From contig OX388346.1 in the NCBI GenBank assembly GCA_947579665.1, positions 87,422,615 to 87,486,614 of the forward strand: a stretch of DNA of 64,000 nucleotides. The letters are read 5' to 3'. Shown here piece by piece: positions 12,101-22,969 of this stretch (its first letter is position 1; each line of letters opens with the position of its first letter). Under the pieces are notes generated by a model. The model made no database searches and had not been told where the DNA came from. It saw only the letters and a list, made by a program, of their open reading frames with translations. The DNA is from Sympetrum striolatum. Taxonomy: Eukaryota; Arthropoda; Insecta; Odonata; Libellulidae. Made by a program: the position numbers and the translations under genes.

Positions 12101-15100
12101 TTAATTTAGGAAACTAAAGGTATTTTTTTATACATAGTAATCGCAAATAACTCTTTTAACATTTCCTCTAAAGCGTTAGCGCAGATTCACTCGTACGGAT
12201 TCATAAAAATGTTGTTCGAGAACCAAAGTGGAGTAATGAACAAAATATGAGAAAGAAGAGCGTACAAATACTCATCAAAAGCGCACCCTTTTGATCTTAA
12301 ACATGGAAATAAAACGGATTTTACTGGGTAGGAAAAGCGTTCCACAGTGCGTTCGGAATTCAGGTTCTCAGGTAGGCGGAGTTTCAACATGTGATAGGCC
12401 GAATAAAAAAAGACAAAGATCTTTTACAAAAGAAACTAACGACAGAGACTTTGATAAATATTTGAGAAAGGAGTTGGTGAAAGCTTTGATCACGTGCATG
12501 GGCGAAGCTTTTGAAACGAGGATGTGACATGAGAGGAGGAAGAAGTTATTTTGACTGAGAAATGGACAAATGAGGGTGTATTAAACGTGATGATACAGCG
12601 AAGACCCTAAATGGAAGGAATCAGAGAGGGCGTTGCGGGCCCCAGGCCGAATGTTCTAGAGAAATAACAATAGTGGAAGGAAACGGATGGATTCTCCGTC
12701 TCTAAGAACGGGAAAGTTTGTAACAACCGAAAACAGAATGGAGTGGAAGGCGGAGGAGAACTTGAAATTCCACAACCGGAGGTATCTACATATATATAGA
12801 TATATTTTTGATGACATGATGCGGACGCATTTTCTTTGGATCGAAATATAAATCACAACTAAAATCGCTATCGCGCAGTTTGAAATGATTTATACTCGTG
12901 GTGCATAAGTTTACTTCGAATTTAGCCCCGATTTTTTTTAGGTGGAACTCCGTAATAAATCTCGCTTCTGCCCCAGCATTTTGTTCGCGAAGGACAATCG
13001 CCAAGATCGTATTCGTACTCAGCAATACTTAATCATCGGGGCTTATCTCGCTTGCGCAACGCAACAAATTGCGCCCGAAATGATTATAAATTATCGGAGG
13101 GGCTCCTCCCATTCCCTCGGAGAGGAAGCTCCGCCCAGAAACAAAAAAGCGTAATTGAAACGTTCTTTACAAAGGAGCCATTCAATCCACGGAATAAAAA
13201 TCCCCACGAGGAGAACCGTGCGCGTGATGGCAAAAAAGGCGCGCTATCAATTCGCTAGGCTCAGCATCTCTAATCTGAAGGCAAATATAAACCGAGGCTG
13301 TTTTGATTCCTTCCGCTGGAGCACTCCGGAGGGCGCGTTGTACGCCCGCAACCAAAACAGAGGGCAAAATGGACGCCGATTGTTCGCAGTAAAGTACCGA
13401 AGGAGATTACGAGGAGATAATGAATGGCATTTGAAGGCAAATGCGAGGCCTTCATTGGGATATCAAAGTCGGGGTTAATGAGGCCCTCAATTGATGAGAA
13501 TGATAGAATGTTACGATCGGACGAAGAAAGATGTCTATTTTTCAAAATACGCCCTTCCAAGTTGCACTCATTGCAAGCGACGCGAAACCAGCTACATGCA
13601 ATGAAATTAAGATTACTTCAAAATGATGAATTAAATATACGAGTAGGGATAAAATAATTACAATACATAAATAAGTATAATACTATATCAACAAGGGGTT
13701 GAATGTTGATCTCTGAATTGGTTGACCGATATAGTATTGGAAAATGATAAAGGATATAAGCAGTTTAGTAATCGTCAATTCAGTAGTAATTAACAATTAG
13801 TGATTGTCTGCATTCGGCAAAAGGATGCTTTAATCCTAGGTTATACAAAGCTTTAATATTTACTGAATAATGAATTTAAATATGGTTGGATAGCGATTAT
13901 TAACTTTAGGTAGATGTGTGATTCATACGAGGAACACATTCCACAAAATGACGAACATAGGATACTCGCTGAAGCGCCCGTTGACTCTCAACGGGCAATA
14001 TAGAAGTAGATTAAATTCAAGTTTTCGGTCGTGCGATGAATCCTTTAGTACACACAATTAAAATCCCGTAAAATTGTCGAATAAAAAGGCGACAGTGATT
14101 CCTTCTAATCATGATGATGATTAAGCAATAAGAAATCTGTCAATTCCCTGTAATTCGCCATTCCATGTACGGATGAAACAATTACTTCGAAGTTAGTGTC
14201 AACGGATATATAATCATAAGGGGAAAGCGATGATGAATATTTCTTCCAGAAAAGAAGGAAACGCTTTACTCAGTGAGAAGCGCACACTAGAAGGAGCCCA
14301 ATAGCCTCCCTCAACATCCTCTGAATATGCTTTCCAACCATATCCTGTGAACAAGCACATTCTTCAGAAAGGAAACATGCTAAAAATGGCCGAAACCGAG
14401 AGCTATTCCGAATTCGCCGCGCGTAAAGACGAAATGTTTTCGTTCCGCTCGCGTACGCCTTACGCGTCTCTCTTGTTTTCTTTCCGGTTTTATCAACCGC
14501 ACGCATAAAAGATGAGATTTTTCCCTCCCTCGCCAACAGGACTACGAAATCCCAACTTCCCACCGGCGTTTCCTCTGCGTATGGAGATGAGATGGAAGTA
14601 TCGATGCTGTGCATCGGAATCACACGCTACTTACGTTGTATGCAATGAGACTGCGAGACGAAGCTAACGGAAGATGTCTTGGACTGAAAGTGTTACAAAA
14701 CTATGAGTGACAAAATGATATATTTGTAAATGGAGATGAAATTAATTCAGATAGGACATCTATCTGTGAAAGGACAATGGTACAAAACCTCGAAATGTAG
14801 AATTAAACACGTGAATTATTTTACAATTCTGTCTTTCTATAATCTTACAACTTAAGCTAGAATTTCATACACATCGAAAAATGTTAATCCAATAAAAATA
14901 TCGGCATGAAACGAAAAATGGCCAAATAACTTAAGATCTGTGCAAGATTCTACCTATCTTCGGGGGGAAAATGTAATTCCTTATGTTTAAACTATGAATA
15001 TGTAAACTGTGAGGCCCCAAAAACTTAATTTGATTTACACTGAATACTATTCACAATTCTCATGATTTATAATGTTAAATTATTAATGAAAGCGATATTG

Positions 15101-18100
15101 ATCATATTCCTTCGGTAAGCCAAATTTGAACAGGTTATTGATTAAATTGCAGCTTTATCATTCCGCAAAAATGCATTTATTTACTTACGACAATTGAAAA
15201 CAAGATTTCAGGTTTTCCGGGTCGATAAATTGTTCATGGAGTAGTTAATTCTCTAGTCCTGAAGATTGCTATAAACAGACAGCAGTCGGCCACACTCCGT
15301 GAAGAAACTCGGTTGGGAACAATTCCTTCGACAATTGAAAATTAGCGGAACCAATACTGTAATATAATTTCCCAAACAAAAAATTCCTTTAAAATGGCAC
15401 AGGAAGATAACTGAAAAACATTAAAGTAATCGGAACATGTAAGAGTGGAAGTTTTTGCAATTACTAAAACTTTTCGCCGGAAAACAGCAACGGGACAGAA
15501 AAAGTCTAACATGAACCGAACTGAGAAAGACGGAATGATTCCGTACTTCTTTAGACTTTCAGGAATTGAAATCTCCCAGTCTAGCCGACTGAGACGACGC
15601 AAAAACTTCCCAGGATTAACATATAAGCTAGACCGCGCTCAACCCGATAGTTTTTCTAATTCAAAATAACATTTCACTTTAGAATACGCAAACAAAAAAC
15701 ACAAGGAGGTCACGCTCATCTATACAAAGCATCGATTTATCATCACGAGGCGAGTGTTTTTCGAAGCATTCTCTCGGCGTGTCTGTTGCATGCGCCATCT
15801 CTCCATTCTTCATCGTCAGAGGCCGTTTGTTTCCAATGTGACAATCGCCACCATCCGCCATCTGCCCCTCCAATGACTGCTCATCTGCACCACCCTTCAC
15901 ACCCTCATCTACTGGGTGCAACCATCTGCTTACGTGGGATTTTCGCTTGCGGATTACGAGGAAATAGGAAAAAAAGTGAGCCCACCAAATCGCTGTTGGG
16001 ATTGGAATGTTCGCTGAATTGACAGAGAGCGGATATTAAATGGCGTCTCACGCGATCAAACGCTACTCATACGGATGACGTCACGGGTTTTAAACAAATG
16101 ACTATCGAAGCACGTTCTAGCGACGACAAAATGAGACTGACAGTTTCTGTGACAGCGATGCAATATATAAAGTGCGAGCAATTTAGAATCGTTCCTTTTT
16201 CAGTATCAATATTAACAGAATCTCTGATCGAAATAATATGGCGACGGGAGACGAGACTTTATTAATGTCGCCGATACGAAAACGTGGGTCGACTGAAATA
16301 AATGACCTTTCCTGAAATGAAAAAATCTCTGCTCCGTCAAATCACGTTTCGTCGAGCATATTTAAAGGCTGTGGAATCCGCAAAAAGGTCATTTCGCTAA
16401 TTATGTTCATTATACTCCATACAAGGTCAAATGTAAACGAGAATAACTCCACCAAAAAGGATTAACGTATCTACACCTTTCGAATCATACAATTTAACTA
16501 ATATCCATACAAATCCAATTTATCATTAATGCGGTGTAAAATACAAATTTCTGTTGTTTTTAATTGATGTGGCGTTCAATTAGAGTAGAACTATACCGTA
16601 AAGAGGGTTCAATGAATTTATTAACCAAATAAATTAAAAATAGACATAAGTTAATTGAAAACGTATTTTTCTTGGCAAATAAATAGATGGCTTCTTCTTA
16701 TAAATGGATGATTCGTAATTTAAATCAAATCCTCGATGCCCATCGGAATAAATGAATTGAAATCGAGAAAATAACAGACAAATCAATTAACGGCAAAATC
16801 GATATCAGAAGCAAATCGAATGAAACTAATTCGCAACGGAATATCTCTGCAACTTCCACAAACAAACATTCTTTTCAATCTCCAAAAACCTCCCTCTCAT
16901 CTCGCTAAGTTGCTTTTGGCCGAATATCAAAACAAGGATTATCTCGATTAAGCGAACGATATATATGCCAGAGTTACACACGCAAATTCAAGATTATTGA
17001 ATTTGGCATTAGTCCAAGTTCAATCTTTTTTCGAACGATTGTTAAGAATTCGTATTATTTAGATTTCTACAATTTAGAACAAAACACCATGAAAGCTTAA
17101 AACCACCGCCTGAAACTAATTGTAAAAGTTATTCTATCATTATTACTCTATCTCAATACAGTTTTCTTTCAAAAGGAAAGGTCACGAGTATCGAAACACC
17201 ATTCATCCACAAAATGTCCGCCGATATTGTTTCCTTCATGAATATTCCCTTAGTAAATCAAACGACAAACACCACTTTTTGTAAACAAACGCTTGGAAAC
17301 TATAGAGAGAGAAATGTTTGGACTCGCTGCTCCGCGATCATAAAATCAAAAAGGTTTTTGTTGAAATTGAAATTAAGCTCTAAGCAGAATAGTGTTTCGA
17401 GATGACAAGCGACGGCCGAAAAGCGATGCTCCCAAAGCACTAAACGTTCGAGGACGCGGGCGACATGATATAATAGGAACTGTCTCAATTATGCTGTATC
17501 GATTTTCTACATCACTTGTTTGCCTAGAGGCAGATGCCGCGTCTTGACGCACGAAACGAGGCTCGGACACCAAACTCCATGGCCCACTACACTAAATAGG
17601 GAGGAGAGGCGAATTTCGCACAAATACACGCCTCTACACCAACATTTCTGGATTAAACCTGTGAATGTGTACGTTTCGAAACCTCATTTTATGGAGGCTA
17701 AAGGTAAAGACGACGAAGCAGTTCGCGAGTCATAAAATTCGGTCGTTTGATGCGGATTTCACACCTGTAATCGGTCGTATACTTTAATGGAAGGGCCATG
17801 AATATTAAGATACATCCCTTTCACCGATTCTCTTCATCAATGAGAGGCCTTTTTTTGATAGACGCTTACTGCCAATCGATATGAATGAAGCAAGTAATAT
17901 ACAGGAGCTTACATTGCTTGAAATATGCTATTAATTTGCCACTTCTTAGAGTGATATAGGCCAAAAAGCACCACCACCAAGAGCAGAAATATTAGATACA
18001 AAATCTATGAATACGGAATTGAATTATTAATGCCATTTTAGCCTTTTGAACTATTTTCACTAACAAATTATTCAAAGGCAAAAGCTAATCTATATAATGC

Positions 18101-18140
18101 TCATATAATCAATGTGTCTGACATCATCATAACGGGAGCT
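9116..18140. other. Non-coding stretch, no gene recognised
   Basis: About 9 kb of AT-rich DNA with no ORF longer than 127 codons and no recognisable domain. Several short frames (for example 12291-12527 and 13155-13478, plus strand) could be chance. A small perfect hairpin lies at 13976-13996. I see no convincing exon, tRNA or transposon end, and it is compatible with deep intron or intergenic DNA. Confidence 0.5.
13976..13996. other. Small perfect hairpin
   Basis: A 9-bp stem, GCCCGTTGA paired with TCAACGGGC, closes a 3-nt CTC loop. It is GC-rich in AT-rich surroundings. No T-run follows on either strand and no gene is adjacent, so there is no basis for calling it a terminator or RNA. It may be chance. 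Confidence 0.5.
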
Positions 18141-18302
18141 GATGATGGCCGTTGTTACGAAACGGGTCATTTACTAATCCGGTGGAACGTACGAAGGAGT
18201 TACTGCTAAACAACAAAAGTAAAAAACACAAACAATTTTGAATTTTCCACGAATTTTGTGGAATTCGTACAAGTGTGTTTGTGTTTTTTACTTTTGTTGT
18301 TT
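18141..18302. mobile_element. Fold-back MITE-like element with 27-bp inverted repeat
   Basis: A perfect 27-bp inverted repeat has arms at 18208-18234 and 18276-18302 separated by 41 bp. The loop contains a second smaller stem, TTCCAC...GTGGAA. Immediately upstream, 18141-18170 contains GATGATGG followed by GAAACGGGTC. This core also occurs at 22640-22680 and, on the minus strand, in the loop at 22797-22828. A GAGTTACTGCTA direct repeat occurs at about 18197 and 18346, flanking the fold-back. No ORF is present. It is most simply a non-autonomous fold-back element; the superfamily is unknown. Confidence 0.55.
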
Positions 18303-18399
18303 TAAATGAAGTTTCACCATGAACTCGAGTAGATTCCTTTTTAATTGAGTTACTGCTACTTTTAACTTTATAATAATCACACACGAGTGTTAAAATTCT

Positions 18400-19189
18400 T
18401 TCTAGGATAAAAAAATTACTTGAATAATTAATTTTTTTACGACCATGAACTGGCTCGAGCCATTCTCTAGTAAATATAAAACTAAGAAATAAGTAACTAT
18501 TAATATTTCAAAACTTTCTCCGGAAATAACTTAAAATCAAAACTCCAGATGATTTTAAAAGTTGAAGAAAGGATTTAAATGATAAATCAAAGCAAGTGGG
18601 ATGGAAATTTTATCCCAAAACGGAACGGTAATGAAGTTTCGGTCCGGACATAAATAAAAGTGACGGACGGAGAGGCTGTTTTCTTATTTGGATCGACATC
18701 TGAGTCGAGACTTATTGGAACTATGGGATCGAAAAGCCCGAAGAATGGATACGACGATGACAAGTCCTAATAACGAGGCTGGATAACAACTTCGATCCAT
18801 AGCGATGCGTATAATGAGTTCGAAATACGGTCTTTGAGAACGGCAGACATCAAAGGAATAGAAAAGCTTTTGATACGAGGGCGCAGATTAGAAAAAAATA
18901 GAAAAATTACTGAGGAAGTATTAGGGCTGAAGAGGAAAGGGTTTGTATAGAAAAAAGGTAACGGAGGAAGTGGGCTGGACAAATCTGGAGAGGAAGGATT
19001 TCTGAAGGAAGGGAGAAAAGAGGTTGAATGGATGTCTACCGACGTTTAAGGAGAGGTCAGGACTCCATACATCATTTTTCAAAATGCATCCCGAGGATTT
19101 AAGAGGAAATTAATTCCGACAGTGGTCCAGAAAAATGCTTACTCTCTCTTTGTACATAATCATTCTCATATGCTTTTTCCCCATTCAGA
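18400..19189. other. Non-coding stretch, no gene recognised
   Basis: AT-rich and purine-rich on the plus strand, with a 71-codon chance ORF on the minus strand. No domain, RNA gene or transposon end is seen. Confidence 0.5.
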
Positions 19190-19660
19190 GACGCCTTAAT
19201 GTATACGTTTTATGCAATTTTGACTATGTACTGTGGGTATTGTATGAATCGTGTATTTATGATATGTATACATCGTGTTATTAATGTCCGTATAGATGAG
19301 AATCTATGTACACTCTTCATTGTTACCTTTTTTGTTTTATGTTATAATGTGTATTGATAACAATTATTTAAAAGTTAACGTGACTGTACATATCGTTGTA
19401 TCACATACATGAACTAATTGATAGTTTATTTATATTTTTTGTCATCTTTCTTATCGTCTTTTAGTTATTACTATCGGTGGGTATGGCAGGATCTTCACCC
19501 CCTCCCTTCTTCGAGGGTGTTTTCCTGCAGTGGGTACTTTTTCCCAATTCCTCTCATTTTTTCTCATCAATTTCTCATTTACTCATCTATCTCTTTGATA
19601 TAATCATTATATAATCTATGACGATGGTCAAAACAGACTTTTAGTATCAATTGTTTAAAA
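19190..19660 (+). mobile_element. LINE 3' UTR, copy B (CR1-like tail family)
   Basis: This segment is collinear with copy A (4849-5298) in its left part and with copy C (20895-21367) in its right part. The shared right block has ACTATCGGTGGGT, then GAGGGTGTTTTCCTGC, then a GTGGGTACTTTTTCC-like stretch. The terminal hairpin seen in copies A and C is degenerate here (AGACTTTTAGTATC). It is therefore an older, non-coding, 5'-truncated retrotransposon remnant. Confidence 0.6.
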
Positions 19661-20894
19661 TGTTTGCTCCAGAACTCGCTTGCAGGATGTGCATAAAATT
19701 TGGAAACTAGATTAAAGAGGGAAAGAATTCGGGAATCTCGCGTAAACATGCTCAATCCTCGTCGATTACTCCTAAGTGCATCGACAGCCGTGGAACATCA
19801 CTTACTTTTGGGCAAATAATTCGTCCCAGACTTGATTCTTCCCCAGTGCCTAATGATGGTGGGCCCGGAGGTCCCATTGACGAGCCTTCCCCTCTCTCTC
19901 TTTGGACCTTTTCCAGGCAACGCGATTACCGCCTCCGAAAGGATCCCAGGTTCGCGCAGCTGAGCATTCGATGAATGAGTCCAACTCCCATTCTATTTCA
20001 CACCAGGAGGGCCACTTTATCCACGACTATTATGGATTTTTGTGGGCCCTTTCCGCCGGTTTCTTCTGTCGCATTCCCAACAGCGAGCAAACACCAAGAA
20101 ACGAAATCGTTTAGGCTCTTGAGGCACCTGGAGAATGCAATTTAACGTCTGGGCCCACGCAGCACCTTTGGTGCACGCTGAACTATTAGAATTCGAAGAA
20201 GGAAGATTTGGCTCAAGCACCCGTAAAGGGACACGAAAGGAAATCGGCAACAGTTACCAATAATCCTTGGTTAAATCCTCCTTAACGAGCGAATGATTCG
20301 CATGCCAGGAATGTTCAAAACTTCGAAAGTTTCACCGGAAGAAAAAACAAATATGAGTATAATTCCCAAAATCCTCTTCTTCCGAGAAAAAATTCAACTG
20401 AAAACAAGCAATATGAACAAATTACGAACAAAATTTTCGTTCGTAAAGAGGAAAGAAATGTAAATAAGATCAAATATATGAAAAACGTTTATATCCTAAA
20501 AGCATCTTCGATTTTATTTCACAGCATAAATAAAAAAAACAAAAATTTGAAAAAATCACGTTTATTATTGTGATAATCCATTCGAGATTTTCAATACCTT
20601 AACTTCAAAAAGAAGTGAGTAAGCAAATCAACAACCAGAAGATAAAATCCGAATTCTAACGAAGAATTGAAGGAATTAAGTAAATAACGGGCAGCTACAA
20701 CTGACAAATACACTCCTAAGGGTCTAACTACCTAAGGGTCCATTCCTGAAACTATTATAAAGAGCAAGCAAATAGTAAGTAATTTTAAGGAAAAAATTCA
20801 TTGCGCCTTCTGGTTGAGTGGTAAGATTTCAAGATATTCGGAGAGTACACCTTTTCTTACTTTACGCATATTTTAGTAAGTCTCATTTTCGAAA
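19661..20894. other. Non-coding stretch, no gene recognised
   Basis: Short ORFs at 19902-20114 and 20017-20250 lie on opposite strands over the same DNA and show no domain. Near 20812-20832 a stretch reading TGGTTGAGTGG resembles a tRNA A box, but no B box follows at tRNA spacing, so I do not call a tRNA. Confidence 0.5.
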
Positions 20895-21367
20895 CAATTT
20901 TTGTTACTTGAATGTTGCATTTTATTTCATTATTATTTTTTAGTTATTTCGTCTGAATGTTACATCTTATGTTTTGTCTTATTGTTTCCTCATGTTTTAC
21001 TATCGCAGTTTTTCCTGTTTCTGATTTTATTTTATTATTAATTTGTAATTTAGTTATAGTACTATTGCTTTTGTAATTTCCAAGTCATACACAGCTTTCT
21101 TTAACATCTTTTGGCTTGTACTATCAGTAGGTTTGCGCAGGTTTTTCACACCTTCTCTGAGGGTGTTTTCCTGCTGTGGATACTTTTTCCTAAGATATCA
21201 CCTTCGGTTTTTTTTTACTTCCACTCCTTCTTAAGTTATCCTCTCTATTTCTATTTACATATACACAAGTTTTAATGTATATAATACCATAGACGAAATG
21301 TTAGTTGGAAGAAGAGACATTTCAGTCTCAATCTCGCCTTTAATAAACAACTTAATAATAATAATAT
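20895..21367 (+). mobile_element. LINE 3' UTR, copy C (CR1-like tail family)
   Basis: The block around 21120-21192 matches copy B: CTATCAGTAGGT, CAGG, TCACACC, GAGGGTGTTTTCCTGC and GTGGATACTTTTTCC. The 3' end has the hairpin GAGACATTTCAGTCTC, then ATCTCGCC, an AATAAA signal and a TTAATAATAATAAT tail. This is the best-preserved of the three 3' ends. No coding part remains. Confidence 0.65.
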
Positions 21368-21375
21368 TTATACAA

Positions 21376-22518
21376 TCTTCTTACGAAGCTCGGTCCCGGT
21401 GCATAGAATTTGAGCTTAAAAGCATATTATAGTATCTCAAATTAAAATTCACAGTAGAATTCCGTAAGGAATTGCGGAAATCCATCATGAAGAATATTAC
21501 GCCTTTATTCATTCTGCTTATAAAATCTTGTTTATAAATGGCCGCTTTTCCAGCTCTACAAACTTAATCGATAGGTATGCTTCATCCATAATTCAAATGA
21601 AGAACGTCAAATTAAAAGTACTTCATCTTTCTTACTAACCGATCGATTGCAGCAAATGGAATAGTAACCATGATGATGGTCGTTTTATACGAAAATTAAA
21701 AGTACTTCTAATTTGAGTGGAATCGTTTTTCTCCAAAATTCGAAACTTAAGGAGCGTATCAACTTTAAAATAAGAATGATCAACCCCTAGTCCGGCGTCC
21801 CTCCCTGCATTCGGATGATGGACACCCCTCCACGAGCATATAAACATTATGATCGCAAACGCCTCCACGTTATCCTCGTTTCCTTTCGTCTTTTCCATCC
21901 GCTAAAAGGAATCCGAGGCGCCCTTTCGCGAGAAAGCGGATTCCAAACGTTAATGGAAGTGGGGACAAATCACTCGCTGCTCCAGGGATGTTGAAAACAC
22001 ACCAGTTAAGTACACAGAATCGTCGACTCCGTCGTTGCTAGGCCAACGTTCACAAATATTAGAAAGGATGTCGGGGGTACGTGTAGTGGAATCAGGGGTT
22101 TAGATTCCTCTGAGATTTAGGACGTCTGAGTTTAGAAAAAAGGGACGTCAGATCCAGGTGCTCGCTCCGAACAGGAAGCTGCGATACCCAGGAAACAATA
22201 CGAGGCTAATGATTTAGCTAAGCTAATATTCCAACAATGGGAAACCCGACTCTTAGGAGTAAAACAGACTACCACTTTTGATGAGTGAAGATGAACGACC
22301 CCACTTAGGTGCATTCCTTCACTAAAATGGCGTTCTAGCTCAATCGTTCTAATTCTAGTGAAAAGAATATTAACTCATTTTCCAAAATATAAAATACACT
22401 GCTTTTACATAAACCATACACATATTGCCTCTTCATTCAAATAAACTATGAACAATCATGGCAGAATATTACGTCGAGTGGAATAATGAGGCTGTAGGAT
22501 TCTAAAGGCGCCACATCG
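21376..22518. other. Non-coding stretch, no gene recognised
   Basis: No ORF over 87 codons, no recognisable domain and no transposon ends. Confidence 0.5.
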
Positions 22519-22639
22519 AAAATAATTTTTAATACTTCCTAATGTGGAACTCCATAGCAATATAAATAGTATCACAAAATAAAATTCCACATTTATTAAA
22601 ACGATCGGATTCGTACAAATTTAGTTCTGATGAAAAATC

Positions 22640-22912
22640 GCCTCATGACGAACTAACTTTGTTCGAAACTGGTCGTTTAAATAAATGTTCTGATTCAATC
22701 AGCTCGGCCTTCACTTCGTGGAATTCCATAATAAATAAGTAAAAGAATAAATTAACTAAGTCTATATTCCACAGTATTAAAAACATGCAACACACGACCG
22801 GGTTCAACGAATAAGCGCCATCATCTGGTGTGATAATTCCTCACACCAGTATGTTGTATGTTTTTAATACTGTGGAATATAGACTTAGTTAATTTATTCT
22901 TTTACTTATTTA
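22640..22912. mobile_element. Fold-back element with perfect 55-bp inverted repeat
   Basis: Arms at 22732-22786 and 22858-22912 are perfect reverse complements over 55 bp, separated by a 71-bp loop. Such perfection in AT-rich DNA implies recent origin or gene conversion between arms. On the minus strand the loop contains GATGATGGCGC followed by GAACCCGGTC. The same core occurs in plus orientation just left of the palindrome (GAAACTGGTC at 22665-22674) and at 18141-18170. The loop also has its own small stem, TGGTGTGA...TCACACCA. No ORF is present. I interpret it as a non-autonomous fold-back DNA element or two head-to-head MITE copies. Confidence 0.7.
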
Positions 22913-22969
22913 AATGATCTGAAGTGGAATTTTACTTAGCGGTTGTATTTTACTTAAAAATAATTTTAT

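Noticed and set aside
12291..12660. Basic ORF followed by EKWTNEGVLN-like frame, considered as a transposon protein
   Set aside because: No motif order matching a known transposase or reverse transcriptase, and stops interrupt it.
20812..20870. tRNA A-box-like TGGTTGAGTGG
   Set aside because: No B box at tRNA spacing and no foldable cloverleaf.
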